A stretch of DNA of 64,000 nt from an uncultured Clostridium sp. (GCA_947570695.1 CANOVB010000002.1:124001-188000); one strand, 5' to 3'. Positions 28,189-41,700 are shown, counted from the first letter of the stretch. Notes: generated from the sequence alone by a model not told the origin. Numbers and translations are program-made.

Positions 28189-29337
28189 CTACTCCTGTTT
28201 TTTACTTTTAATTAATATAAAATCTTCAACAACTAATTTCAAAAATGCTATTACTGGCACTCCTAAAAACATTCCTAAAACCCCAAAATATGTTCCTCCG
28301 ATTGTTACTGCAAAAATAACTAGTATTGGGCTAAGATTTAAAGAATTTCCTAATATTTTAGGATTAATTATGTTTGCATCTATTTGTTGTAATGCTATTA
28401 CTACTATTGCAAGCCAAATCGCTTGAGCAATTCCTCCTGTAAATATTGTAACTATAATTGCAATTCCAACTGCTATAATTGCTCCAAAATATGGAATCAT
28501 ATTGAATAATCCAATTAAGAAACCTAATAATACTCCATATTTTACTTTCATTATACTCATTGCTATTGATGTAATTATTCCTACAACTATCGCATCTATC
28601 AGCTGACCTGATATAAAACTAAAAAATATACTATTTGTTTTTCTATAATATCTTGATATTGCTTCATTTGTTTTTTTACTAAACATAGCTCCTGACAAAT
28701 TTTGCAAAAAGCTTTTTATGTCATTTCTTTCTAACAACATATATACTGAAACTACTACTGTAACAAATAAGTCAAATATAACATTAGTTGCTCCTAATAA
28801 TCCTCCTACTATATAGTTTATATTATCTATGTTAACTAAATTTACTATTTGCTCACCTATATTTATTTCTTGAAGCTTGTCTATATATTGTTTTATATTT
28901 AATTTTACTATTAAAGAATCTTGATCTGCATCATTTATAAAATTAATTGCATCTTCATAATAACTTGGTAAGTTACCAGCTAAATCACTTATGCTTTTAG
29001 ACAGAGTTGGTATAACAAAATTTATTATTATAAAAATTATTAATATACTAATAAGATATGTTGATAAAACACTTAATCCTCTAGCATGTTTTTTTAGTAG
29101 TTTAAATTTAGATTCTTTAAATCCTTTTTCTATTCCTTTACTTGGTATATATAAAATATACGCTACCAATAGTGCCATTAAAAATGGCATTATTAAATTG
29201 AAAAAGTTCCCAACCCAGCTAAATATGGCAGACATACTATCTACTGTTTTATATACAATTATTGTAGCTACTGCAAATGAGAACCAAAATAACCATTTTT
29301 TCCATTCTTTACTATTCATCTGCTTTTTTATAATCAA
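28189..29337 (-). CDS. AI-2E family transporter (PerM/YdiK type)
   Basis: A 382-residue polytopic membrane protein of the UPF0118/AI-2E family: two N-terminal membrane segments, a short soluble region (about 90-150), then a cluster of membrane helices with the family hallmarks GVLLGFLIGLFNMIPYFGAI and the C-terminal GILVIFAVTIGG-like stretch followed by FGVLGMFLGVPV. Members export autoinducer-2 or act as ion/proton-coupled exporters; the substrate cannot be told. It is separated from yraN by about 150 AT-rich bases. Confidence 0.9.
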   Translation of the reverse strand: MIIKKQMNSKEWKKWLFWFSFAVATIIVYKTVDSMSAIFSWVGNFFNLIMPFLMALLVAYILYIPSKGIEKGFKESKFKLLKKHARGLSVLSTYLISILIIFIIINFVIPTLSKSISDLAGNLPSYYEDAINFINDADQDSLIVKLNIKQYIDKLQEINIGEQIVNLVNIDNINYIVGGLLGATNVIFDLFVTVVVSVYMLLERNDIKSFLQNLSGAMFSKKTNEAISRYYRKTNSIFFSFISGQLIDAIVVGIITSIAMSIMKVKYGVLLGFLIGLFNMIPYFGAIIAVGIAIIVTIFTGGIAQAIWLAIVVIALQQIDANIINPKILGNSLNLSPILVIFAVTIGGTYFGVLGMFLGVPVIAFLKLVVEDFILIKSKKQE

Positions 29338-29490
29338 TTTATAGAAATGTTAATCTATTTAATTGATTAATCCCTTTCTTTAATTTTTTATATATTACAA
29401 ATTTTATAATTCAACTATATTATAACATTTAATTATAATAAAACAAGCATTATATGGCAAAAAAGCAATTATTAATAATTTTTTAATAAC

Positions 29491-29850
29491 TTAAAAAAAC
29501 AGGTTTTTCACATGTTTTATATTATTTTCTTTTTTCCCTATGTACACTTCAATTACATCAAATCTTATATTTTTGCTTTCTAAGTTGTTCTTATAAACAT
29601 AATAATTTGCAGCCTTTATTATATGTTTTATTTTATTTTCATTTACAGACTCTATTGGGTTCCCATATTTATTAGATATTCTTGTTTTTACTTCTATAAA
29701 CACATACTCATTTTTATCTATTGCAATAATATCAATTTCTGCCATGCCACTAAAAAAATTTCTAGTAATTATTGTATATCCTTTATTTTCTAAATACTTG
29801 CATGCACATATTTCTCCATATTTTCCTAATTCCTTATTATGATATTTTAC
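29491..29850 (-). CDS. YraN family (UPF0102) nuclease-like protein, atypical start
   Basis: The family sequence is complete only if reading begins upstream of the first ATG (29745): KELGKYGEICACKYLENKGY precedes AEIDIIAIDKNEYVFIEVKTR, the restriction-endonuclease-like core with its E-D-ExK residues. Going back in frame there is no ATG, GTG or TTG. GTA at 29848-29850 lies 9 bases after AAGGAG, exactly where a start should be, and overlaps the dprA stop (TAA at 29847-29849). The product would be 119 residues, a normal YraN length. Either GTA serves as a weak start, translation arrives by a -1 slip from dprA, or a base is wrong. Its neighbours dprA and comM are the usual ones. Confidence 0.8.
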   Translation of the reverse strand, partial: VKYHNKELGKYGEICACKYLENKGYTIITRNFFSGMAEIDIIAIDKNEYVFIEVKTRISNKYGNPIESVNENKIKHIIKAANYYVYKNNLESKNIRFDVIEVYIGKKENNIKHVKNLFF

Positions 29851-30732
29851 TTTGTCTCACTCCTTAATTTATATTTTCCACCAAATCCTTTAGTTATTAT
29901 TCCTTCTAGTTCCATATTCGTTAACATTTTTAATAATTCTTTTACTCTAAAACTTCCTTCTGATAATAATTCTTCTATACTTTTTTCTTTATCTCCTAAA
30001 ATATTAATAATTTGCAAATATTCTTCCCTCACATTTAAAAAAATTTTCTTTTGAGTAATTTCCTTTCTCTTCCTTTCTTTAAATTCTGGATAGTATTCCA
30101 AAATATCTTCTACACATGTTGTTAATATTGCTCCCTTTTTTATCATATTATTTACTCCAATTCCTACTGAGCTATCTAACTTTCCGAGGAAGAGCAAATA
30201 CATTTTTTCCTTGTTCTTTTGCATTTCTTGCTGTTATGCTTGTACCACTTCTATAGGCTGCTTCTACAACTAAAATTCCTTGCGATATCGCTGTTATAAT
30301 TCTATTTCTTTTAGGAAAATTTTGTTTAAGTGCTTTTTCTTCCTTTTCAAATTCTGTAATTACTAATCCTTTATTTTTAATTATTTCTTCAAATAATCTT
30401 ATATTACTTTTAGGAAATATATTATTAAATCCACTTCCTAATACTGCTACTGTTTTCCCTTCATTTTCTAATACAGTTTTATGAGCAACTGTATCTGTTC
30501 CAAGTGCCATTCCGCTCACTATTGGTATATCTCTTAAAGTAAGTTCTTTAGCGAAAAACCTACAATTTTTCGCTCCATATTCTGTTATTTTTCTTGTTCC
30601 CACTATTGCAAAAGATTTTTCAAATAATAAATCAATATTTCCTATTGCATAAAGTCTCTCTGGCGGATTTTTTATATTTCTTATATTATCTGGCAAATTC
30701 TTTTTTTCTATTTTTAAAATATCTTTTATCAC
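29847..30732 (-). CDS. dprA: DNA processing protein DprA, needing a +1 shift at a CGG codon
   Basis: DprA loads RecA on incoming single-stranded DNA during transformation. The first 182 codons show the Rossmann-like fold (FAIVGTRKITEYG, IVSGMALGTDTVAH, VAVLGSGFNNIFP, NRIITAISQGILVVEA, SGTSITARNAKEQG) up to VFALP. Codon 183 is CGG at 30184-30186, and the zero frame ends three codons later. Skipping C30186 gives the conserved G-KLDSS-GIGVNNMIKKGA and continues through the C-terminal winged-helix-like domain to 294 residues. The start is GTG 30732 with a weak ribosome site. It is compact, lacking an N-terminal SAM-like extension. It lies between comM and yraN. Confidence 0.88.
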
Positions 30733-30858
30733 TATTAATAATTTTCGTATAGTGTCTTATACGTTTTCTCCTTGTATAACATATTTAGGTTTTTAATTAG
30801 GTTTTTCCTATAACCTTTAAATTTCGTATCTACTTTTCATTTTTCCATCATCTTAAAT

Positions 30859-32386
30859 TTAAGTTGTTTTTTCTTTATCTAGGCTTCTATATTGAATTGC
30901 TTCTAATATATGTTCTGTTTCTATTTTTTCTTTTTCTTCTAAATCTGCTATTGTTCTTGCCACCTTCAATATTTTAAAGTATGCTCTTGCACTTAAACTT
31001 AAATTTTTAAAGGAATTACTTAATAAGCTCTCTATTTCACTATTAATCCCGCAAAATTTTTCTATTAATTTTGGAGTTAATTCAGAATTAGAATATATTG
31101 AGTAGTCTTTATATCTATTAAACTGTATCTTTCTTGCTTTATTTACTCTTTCTCTTATTTGACTTGAAGTTTCAAAATTTTTCTCTTTTATTGATTTATA
31201 ATCTACTGGATAAATCTGTATATGAATATCAAATCTATCTAATAATGGCCCGCTTAATTTAGATATATACCTTTTTCTCTGAGTTTCTGTACAAGTACAT
31301 TCTTTAATTTTACTTCCATAATATCCACAAGGACATGGATTCATACTAGCTAGTAGCATAAAATTGCATGGATAAGCTACATTTCCTCCTATTCTTGTAA
31401 TATTTACAATCCTATCTTCCATAGGTCCTCTTAAAACTTCTAATGTATTTTTATTAAACTCTAAAAGTTCATCTAAAAATAATATTCCTAGATGTGCTAA
31501 GCTTATTTCACCTGGTTTTGGATTGCGTCCTCCTCCTATTAGTCCTATTTCTGATATTGTATGATGTGGACTTCTAAATGGTCTTTCTTTTACAATACTT
31601 GTTTCTTTTAATATTCCTGCTATACTATGTATTTTCGTTATTTCCAAAGCTTCTTCAAAACTTAAATCTGGCAAAATACTTGATATTCTTTTAGACAACA
31701 TTGTTTTTCCTGCACCTGGAGGTCCCATAAGCAAACAATTATGTCCTCCTGCTGCTCCAATCTCTAGAGCTCTTTTAGTAAGCTCTTGTCCTTTTACTTC
31801 TGAAAAATCTAAAACGCTTTCTCTTCTATCTTCTAATAAATTATTTAAATTTATTTTATTTGGCTCAATTTTTATTTTTCCATTTAGATAATTAATTACT
31901 TCTTTTAAATTATCTACTCCTATAACATCTAAAGTATCAATAATAGCTGCTTCTTTTACATTTTCTTTTGGAAGTACAATTCTTTTTATTCCGTTTTTTA
32001 TATGCTTCTACACAAATAGGCAATATTCCATTTACCCTATTTAGTTTACCATCTAAAGACAGTTCTCCTATAAAAATCGTATTTTCAAAATTTTGTTTGT
32101 GTATAATCTCCATAGAATTTAAAATTCCTACCGCTATTGCTAAATCAAGAATAGCTCCATTTTTTCTAATATTTGCTGGTGATAAATTTATTATGTATTT
32201 TCTGCTTAGAAGCTCTATTCCACAATTTTTAATAGCTGTTCTCACTCTTTCTTTTGACTCCTTTATATTAGTATCAGGAAGCCCAACAACATCCCAACAA
32301 GGCATTCCAGAAGATATATCAACTTCTACATCAATTAAAATACCTTCTAACCCTTGTAAAGACATACTTTTTACGATAGATAACAT
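30859..32386 (-). CDS. comM: ComM/YifB family AAA+ ATPase, needing a +1 shift at a CGG codon
   Basis: The ComM helicase promotes branch migration during transformation; many Firmicutes carry it with no proven role. The N-terminal part (LQGLEGILIDVEVDISSG, VGLPDTNIKESKERVRTAIKN, LSPANIRKNG) runs to codon 131. Codon 132 is CGG at 31991-31993, after TAT AAA AAA, and the zero frame ends 17 codons later. Skipping C31993 gives G-IKRIVLPKEN and an open frame through Walker A GPPGAGKT, the sensor region RPFRSPHHTIS and ARAYFKILKVARTIADL, ending at 508 residues, the normal family length. A perfect TTGACA promoter lies upstream. Confidence 0.9.
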
Positions 32387-32463
32387 CTTTACTCCTTAAT
32401 ATATTAAATTTTAGTTTTTGAAATTTATTTGGTGAACACCAGAAATTTGAATAAATTTTAGTT

Positions 32464-32492
32464 ATAGTACTACAAAAAAATTATAATGTCAA
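32464..32492 (-). promoter_or_regulatory. comM promoter
   Basis: TTGACA (32487-32492) and TACTAT (32464-32469) with a 17-base spacer. The dyad at 32421-32448 lies just downstream and could be an operator. Confidence 0.7.
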
Positions 32493-32719
32493 TATTATTT
32501 AAAAATTTTATTATTAAAAAAATTTTTTTAAGCATCAGTCAAACACACAAATAATATAATAATTATACTTTATATTTGCTATTAGACTTGCACTAAATTA
32601 GTGTATTATCTAATTTTTAAAAATCAAATACTAGTGCATATAACACTAAATTATGCAAAAAGCATGCACAGATTAGGAAAACAGAACCTAAGCCTTATTT
32701 TTTATGCTTATAAAAAACA

Positions 32720-32751
32720 CCCACTCTACTAGATTTTTCTAGCAAAGTGGG
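32720..32751 (-). terminator. Terminator of the giant adhesin gene
   Basis: CCCACT and CTAGA pair with TCTAG and AGTGGG; a T-run follows on the minus strand, 20 bases past the stop codon. Confidence 0.88.
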
Positions 32752-32770
32752 CTCTTTTATTTTAGCCTAA

Positions 32771-35700
32771 TTATTCATCTTTGTCTTTTTTCTTTTTTCT
32801 AATAATAGCTATTATAATATTTACTATTACTACTACAAATATAATTCCACCTGCAATTATTGGTAACATATCACCTGTTCCTGGTGTCTTTTGACTTGAA
32901 GCATTTGAATTATTATTTGATGATGAATTATTATTGTTTGAGCTACTGTTATTTGAAGTTTTATTACTATTATTGTTTGAGTTACTGTTATTACTGTTGT
33001 TATTATTTACATTATTAGAGTTATTTCCATTTGCAGAATTATTATTGTTGCTTCCATTGTTGTTTCCGCTATTTCCATTATTGTTGTTATTTCCGCTATT
33101 GTCACTTCCATTGTTGTCTCCACTATTGTTGTTATTGTTTCCACCATTGTTATTGTTTCCACCGTTATTATTTCCATTGTTGTTTTCTTGTACTTTGTCA
33201 TAGTAGTATTTTACAACAATATCTTCTTTTGTCATTATTCCATCTGTATTTGATGAACTATCAACAACTTCATATCCTTTAATTGTCTTGCTTGATGTTG
33301 TGAATTTATCTCCTTCGTGACCATTAATTACTACATCTTCTGCAATCTTTTCATCTGTTACTTTATATCTAAATTCAACTGTTACTTTTGTTTTTCTTAC
33401 ATAATAGTATTTAACTTCTATTAGTTCTTTTGTCATATTTCCTTTTGCATTTGCTGGTAATCTTGTTTCTACTAAATCATATCCGTCGAAAGATTTTGCT
33501 TTTGTTTCATAAGAGTCGCCTTCTTTTCCTTCATAACGTGTATCTTCTGTTAATTTCTCACCAGTTACTGCATCTATATGACTTTCTACTACACCGTTTG
33601 ATGAATGTATGTAATAGTATCTTACATTTATTGTTGTTATAACTTCTCCATTTTCATCCTTTTCTACTGCCATTATTCCTTCGTCATTTGCTGGATACTT
33701 TTCAGCAATTAATGTATATCCTTCAAATTCTTTCGCTTTTGTAGTATAGTTATCTCCTTCATGTCCTTTAATGTATTCTGTACTATCTTTTTCTGTATAT
33801 GATAGTTTATTAGCATTTTCTACTTTTTCAAGTATTACTTTATCTGTATTTACATCTATATATTCTACTACTACTGTTACTTTTCTGATGTAATAGTATT
33901 CTACTACTATCTCATCCTTTGTTAATGTTCCTTCTGAATTTGTTGGTAATTTTTCTTCTACTAAATCATATCCTTCAAATTCTTTTGCCTTAATGCTATA
34001 GCTGTCTCCATCGTATCCTGTATGTGTTGTTGGATTTTCTAATAATTCACCAGATTTTACATCTATGTGTTTTTCTATTACTCCAGCTGATATTTTAGCA
34101 TAATAGTATTTTACAACTATTTCTGTATTTACTGTTCCATCAGCTTTTCTTTCAACTTTCATTGTTCCACTACTATTTTCTGGATACATTTCTTTTACTA
34201 CTGTATATCCTTCAAGATCTTTTTCCTTTGTGTTATATGTTCCATTTTCATGTCCATAGATATATTCTGTACTATCTTTTTCCTCGTATCTTATTTCTCC
34301 TGTATTATCGTCTTTAACTTCTACTTTTTCTTTGATTATTTCATTTGTTAATTTATCAATATGTTCAACTTTTACAGTTGTTTTTCTAATGTAATAGTAC
34401 TTAACTTCTATTAATTCTACTGCCATTTCTCCTGATGCATTTTCTGGATAATACTCTTCTAATAAGTCATATCCTTCAATATCTTTTGGAGATGTTTTAT
34501 ATTTTGTTCCTTCTCTTCCTTCATATACTTTAAAGTCTAATACATCACCTGTTACTCTATCTATGTGTTTTTCAAGCACACCTTCTGATAGTTTTCTATA
34601 GTAGTAATTTAATACTATTATATCTTTTGTCATTGTAACTTTTTCTTGTTCTGGTTTTTCATCTATTACATATCCTGCGAAGTCTTTTTCTTTTGCTGTA
34701 TAAATATCTCCTACTTTTCCTGATTGCTCTATAGTTTCTAGTACTTCATTCGTATTTTTGTCTATATGTTTTACTATAACTTTTGTATTTTGCAAATAGT
34801 AGTAAATAACTTCTGATTCATTTCTTGGCATTTTTCCTTTTGTATTTTCTGTACTTTCAGCAAATGTATAGTTTTCTATTTCTTTTGCTTCTGTTTCATA
34901 GTCTTTGCCTTCATATCCCTCTATTACTATCTCTTCTGCTAATACTTTATGAGCTTCATCTTTTTCAAGATATTTTACAATTACTTTTGTATTTTTAGCA
35001 TAAGCAAATACTTTTTCTTGTTTTTCTTCTTTGAATTGTCCTATTAGTTCACTTGGGCTTTCTATTAATGTGTATCCATCAATTTGTTTTCCATCTTCTG
35101 TTACATTGTATTCATCAAATACTTTGCCTTCATAAGTATGGCTATCAGCAATTTCTTCTCCTGTGTATTTATCTACATATTTTACTATTACTTCTGCATC
35201 TTTTCTTACATAGTAAACATTTATTACATTATTTTCTGCTTCTTGAGATATTGTAAGTGGTAGATTTTCTACTTTTTCAAATACAAATCCTTCTTTTACC
35301 TTATCTACATAGTTATTTATTACTTCTTGATATTTTGCTCCCTTTACTACTTTTGCCTCTTCATCAAGTATTCCATCATAATAGTAATTTACTGTATAAT
35401 TAAATGCTGATTTTGTATAGTATACTTTAATTACATTTAGTGAAGAGTTTTCTGTAATTGTTAATGGTAAGTTTTCTGATTTTTCATAAGCATATCCTGT
35501 TACTTGTTTATCTTCACATTCTTCAATTACAGTTCCGTATAATGCTTTCTTTGTAACAGTCTTAGAGTCATCTTTTATACCTTCGTAATAATATTCTACT
35601 GTATATTCAAATTCATCTTTTACATAATATACTTTAATTAGGTTGTCTTCTACATTTGCTGTAACTACTAATGGTACATTTACTATTTCAGATAATTTAT

Positions 35701-38700
35701 ATCCTGCTTTTTTGTTTTTATTTACATTTGCTGTTATATTAGTATCCTTTATTACACTTCCTCTTGTAACTTCTATTTCTTCTGTTTTTGTGTCATCTTT
35801 ATCATTATCATAATAGTATTCAATTACATAAGTTCCTTTTTCTTCTGCTTCTGATCCTACAACATAGTAAACTCTAATTATATTTTCATTTGCATTTTCT
35901 TTCAATGTCAATGGTAAATTAATTGTTGTTACAGATTTAACGTCTTCTACTTTGTTTGCTTCTATTTTATCTTTTAACATCTCTTCTGTAATTTCATCAT
36001 TTACTTTACCTTGCATTACTTCTGTTTCTTTGTTGTCTCTTACTCCATTATAGAAATATTCTACTGTATATGCTACATTGTTGTTTTCTATTTCATGTGA
36101 TGGTCCATCTGGATTATCAGGATCCACAGGTACTGTTATTTTTTCTTTTACATAGTAAACTTTAATTATATTATCATCTACTAATTCTTCCGCTTTAAGT
36201 GGAGCATTTACTATTGCAAATAATTTATATCCGTCTTTTTTGTTTGCTTCTACTTTATCACTTATATTTTCTTCTGTTATAACTTCATCTTTGTTTACTA
36301 CTATTACTTCTGATCTTGAATTATCTATAACTTCATCATAATAATATTCTAGTTTATATCCTGTTTTTGCATCCTCTACTGGTATATCTGGATTTTCTGG
36401 ATCTACTACTGTACTTATATAGTAAATTTTAATTACATTACTTGTAACATTTTCTGTTACAGTAAGTGGTGCATTTAATACTGCAAGTACTCTAAATCCT
36501 TTTTCATTATTATCATTTGCTTTAATGTTCATTGCTTCTTTTGTTATTTGACTTCCTACTTGTGCTTCTAATAATTCAGTTTTGTCTGCTCTCATAACAT
36601 TATCGAAGTAATATTCTATTCTGTATGCTGATATTGTATTTTCAACTTCTTTAGTTGGTCCATCTGGATTATCAGGATCCACAGGTACTGTTATTTTTTC
36701 TTTTACATAGTATACTTTTATTACATTATTTTCTATCGTTTCTGTAGCTGTAAGTGGTACATTTACTATATCTAATACTTTATATCCATCTATTTTATTA
36801 TTTTGAGCTTTTCTTTCAATTTCTGTTCTAGAAACTTCTTTACCTTTTTCAATCTCTATTAATTCTGATTTCTCATTATTAATATTATTGTCATAATAGT
36901 ATTCTACTCTATATGCTGTTCTATTATTGTCTATTTCCTGTGTTGGTCCATCTGGATTTTCTGGATCTACTGGTACAACTATTATAGTTTTTTGATAATA
37001 TACTTTTATTACATTATTTTCTACATTTTCACTTGCTATTAATGGAGCATTTATAATACTTAAGAATTTGTAACCTTCTTTACTGTTCAATTCTGCTTTT
37101 CTCTCTATTTGTGATTTTTCAATAATTTGTCCTGGTTCAATTTCTATTACTTCTGTTTTACTGCTATCTAATTTGTTGTCATAGTAATATTCTATTCTAT
37201 ATCCTACTGCTGTATTCTCTACTGGTTCGACTGGTTTTTCTGGATGCTCTGGATCTACTACTCCGTCTTTCTTTTCTTCAATGTAATATACTTTTATTAC
37301 ATTTTCATCAATGTTTTCACTTGCAAGTAATGGAGTATTAACTACTGTTAATAATTTGTATCCTTCTTTCATTCCAGCTGTAACTTTTGATTCTATATCA
37401 CTTCTATTTATTACTTTTCCAACTTCTGTATCAATAATTTCTGTTTTTGTATTATCTCTTACGCTGCTATAATAGTATTCTAATTTATATCCAACTTTGT
37501 TATTATCTATTTCATGTGTTGGTCCATCTGGATTACTTGGATCTACTGGTACTGTTATTTTCTCTTTTATATAGTAAACTTTAATTATATTGTTATCAAT
37601 ATTTTCCTCTGCTGTAAGTGGTACGTTTACTATTGTATATAGTTTATATCCATCTTTTGCTTTTTCTTTAATGTCAGATGTTCTAATAATTGTAGCTTTT
37701 TCTACTTCGTAAATTTCTGTATTTCTATTATCTCTTTCATTATCATAATAGTATTCTACTTTATATGCTGTTCTATTATTGTCTATTTCATGTGTTGGTC
37801 CATCTGGATTACTTGGGTCTACTGGTACTACTATTGTTGTTTTAGCATAATATACTTTAATTACATTATTATCTGAGTTCTCTCCTGCTACAAGTGGTGT
37901 ATTTACTATATTTAATAGTTTATATCCATCTTTTCTATTAGCTTCTGCTTTTATATCTTCATTTGTAATTATTGTATCTTTTTCTACTTCATTAACTTCT
38001 GTTCTTACTGTATCTATATTGCCATCATAGTAGTATTCTACTGTATATCCAACTCTGTTATTGTCTATTTCATGTGTTGGTCCATCTGGTTTTTCTGGAT
38101 CTACTGGTACTGTTATTTTGTCTTTTGAATAATATACTTTAACTACATTGTTATCAACATCTTCTGATACTTGTAATGGAATATTTGCTATTGAAAGCAA
38201 TTTATATCCGTCTTTTACATTTCCTATAGCTTTTTTCTCAACATCAAATTTTTCTACTACTTTTCCATTTTCTGCTTCTATTAATTCTGTTCTTGAGTTA
38301 TCTAATTTATTTTCATAGTAGTACTCTAATTTATAAGCAACTCTGTTGTTATCTATTTCATGTGTTGGTCCATCTGGTTTTTCTGGATCTACTGGTACTG
38401 TTATTTTTTCTTTTACATAGTATACTTTTATTACGTTTTCATCAATATTTTCGCTTACAGTAAGTGGCGCATTTAATATTCCTAATAATTTATATCCTTG
38501 TTTTAAATGTACTTCTGCTTTAGCATTTATTATTGATCTTTGTACTGTTGTTCCTTCATTTGCAAATACAAGCTCCGTTTTTGCTCCATCTAGAACATTA
38601 TCATAGTAATATTCTATTCTATACCCTGTTTTTACTTCTTCTATTGGATTATCTGGTTTTTCTTTTACATAGCATACTTTAATTACATTAAATTCTACAT

Positions 38701-41700
38701 CACTATCAAGTGTTAATGGTGTATTAATTATTGTTAATAATTTATATCCATTTTGTTTATTTGCTTCTGCTTTTTCTTCTATTGCTTGTCTATTAATTAC
38801 TTCACCAATTTCACCTTTTAATAGTTCTGTTTTTGAGCTATCTAATTTATCATCATAATAGTATTCTATTCTATATGCTGTTTCTGCTGGTTTTGGATCA
38901 TCTGGATTTACTGGTATTTGTTTTTCATAATATACTTTTATTACATTTTTCTCTGAATCTTCTGATACTGTTAATGGTACATTAAGTATTGTTAATAAAT
39001 CATATCCTTCTTGTTTATTTGCTTCTACCTTTTCTGCTATTTCTTCTCTTGAAACTTCTGTACCTTTATCTACTTCTAAAAATTCAGTTTTTGAGTTATT
39101 TATTTTTTCATCATAGTAGTATTCAATTCTATATCCTACCTTTGGATTTGGTATTGGATCTACTGGTACATCTGGATTTTCTGGATCTACTGGTCCTGGT
39201 ATCATTGTTTTTTCATAATATACTTTTATTACATTGTTTGAAATATTTTCTTCTGCTGTTAATGGTACATTTGCTATTGTTGATATTTTATATCCAGTTT
39301 CTAGTTTACTATTTGCTTTTTCTTCTATTATTTCTCTTGTTATTACATCTCCTATATTAGCTTTAATTACTTCTGTTTTTTGATTGTCTATAGCTCTATC
39401 AAAATAGTATTCAATTCTATATGCTACTGTTTTATTGTCTTCTTCTTTTGTTGGTCCATCTGGATTTTCTGGATCTACTGGTACTGTTACTTTTTCTTTT
39501 ACATAATATACTTTTATTACATTATTTTGAGCATTTTTTCCTGCTGTTAATGGTACATTTGCTACTTCAAGTAATTTATATCCATCTAATTTCTTTGCTT
39601 CTATATTTGCATTTATTGCTTCTTCAGAAATTATTTCCCCTACTCTTGCTTCTATAATATCTGTTTTACTACTATCTAATTTTTCTTCATAATAGTATTC
39701 AACCCTATATGCTGTTTGTTCTTCTGTTGGTATATCTGGATTAAATTTTGCATAATATACTTTAATTACATTTTCAGATATTTTCTCTCCAACTGTTAAT
39801 GGTACATTTGCTGTTGTAAGTACTTTATATCCATCTAATTTATTTCTTTCAACTTTTTCATCTATAGTAGCTTTAGTAATTACGTCTCCTGCTTTTGCTT
39901 CTACTACTTCTGTTTTTGAATTGTCTATTACTCTATCATAATAGTATTCTACTCTATATCCTACATTTTTATTTTCTTCTTCTTTAGTTGGTCCATCTGG
40001 ATTTTCTGGATCTACTGGTACTGTTACTTTCTCTTTTATGTAGAATACCTTTATTACATTATTTTCTATTGTTTCTGTTACTTCTAATGGTATATTTGTT
40101 ACATCTAATAATTTATATCCATCTTTTTTGTTTTCTGTAACTCTTGCATCTATAGCAGATCTTTCAATCTTAGTTCCAACTGGAACTTCAACTGATTCTG
40201 TTCTTGAATTATCTATTTTTCCTTCATAGTAGTATTCAATACTATAAGCCATATCTGTGTTTTCAATTTCATGTGTTGGTCCATCTGGATTTTCTGGATC
40301 TACTGGTACTACTATTGTAGCTTTTTGATAATATACTTTTATTACATTGTTTTCTGTTGGTTCTTCAGCTGTAAGTGGTACATTTACTATATTTAGTAAT
40401 TTATATCCTTCTTTTACATTTGCTAATGCTTTTACTTCTATATTCTCTTTTGACACTATTGTTCCTTTTGCAATTTCAATTAATTCTGATTTTGTATTAT
40501 CTATACTTCCATCATAATAGTACTCTACTTTATATCCTACATTGTTATTGTCTATTTCATGTGTTGGTCCATCTGGATTTTCTGGATCTACTGGTACTGT
40601 TACTTTTTCTTTTACATAGTATACTTTTATTACATTATTTGAAGTATTTTCTGATACTACAAGTGGTACATTTATTATATCTAATAATTTGTATCCTTCT
40701 TTTATATTTGCTACAACTTTAGTTCCTATATATGAACTTGTTATTTCTGTTCCAACTTTTACTTCAATTAATTCTGATTTTGCATTATCTATATTTCCAT
40801 CATAATAGTACTCCACTTTATATCCTACATTGCTATTGTCTATTTCATGTGTTGGTCCATCTGGATTCTCTGGATCTACTGGTACTGTTATTTTGTCTTT
40901 CTTATAGTAAACTTTAATTATATTATTTTCTGCATTTTCTCCTGCTACAAGTGGTACATTTATTACATCTAATAATGTATATCCTTCTTGAGCATTTGCT
41001 GTAAGTTTAGCTTCTAAGCTTTCTCTTGTTATAGTTTCACCTTTTGCTACTTCTAATAATTCTGTTCTACTTCCGTCTAATTCGTTATTATAGTAGTATT
41101 CTATTGTATAACCAACTTTTGTTTCTGGATCTATTGGTCCTGTTCCACCTACATAGTAAACTTTAATTACATTCTTATTTGTATTTTCATTTACTTTTAA
41201 TGGCACATTTATAAATCCTAATAGTCTGTAATTATCTAGTCTGTTTGCTTCTACTTTTTCTTCAATACTTGAATTATCTATTAGTTCACCTATTCTTGCA
41301 TCTACAACCTCTGTTTTATTATTATCTAATACATTATTGTAGTAATATTCAATTATATATCCTACTTTTGTATTTTCTACTTCTTCTCCAGGTCCTACTA
41401 CAACTTTCTCTTTAATGTAAAATACTTTAATTACATTGTTTTCTGTTACTTCAGTAACTGTAAGTGGTGTGTTTACATAGCATAAGAATTTATATCCTGA
41501 TATTCTATTTTCTTGAACTTTCTTATCTATGATTGAACTACTTATTACAGTTCCTTTTTCTGCTGTTAATAATTCTGTTTTTGAATTATTTATTGAATTT
41601 TCATAATAGTATTCTATTCTGTATCCAACTTTTGTGTTTGGTACTGGATCTACTGGGTTATCTGGATTATCTGGATCTACTGGTCCTGGAACCATTTCTG

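Larger units (their letters stand above)
32387..32770. other. Region between comM and the giant adhesin gene
   Basis: It contains the comM promoter, a dyad centred on GGTG-AA-CACC (32431-32440) with AAATTT on both sides in the comM leader, several short AT-rich inverted repeats (for example around CACTAAATTAGTG near 32590), and the adhesin terminator. I see no gene. Confidence 0.5.

Noticed and set aside
32421..32448. A LexA-type SOS box before comM
   Set aside because: The dyad is GGTG-AA-CACC and lacks the GAAC-N4-GTTC arrangement known for Firmicute LexA.
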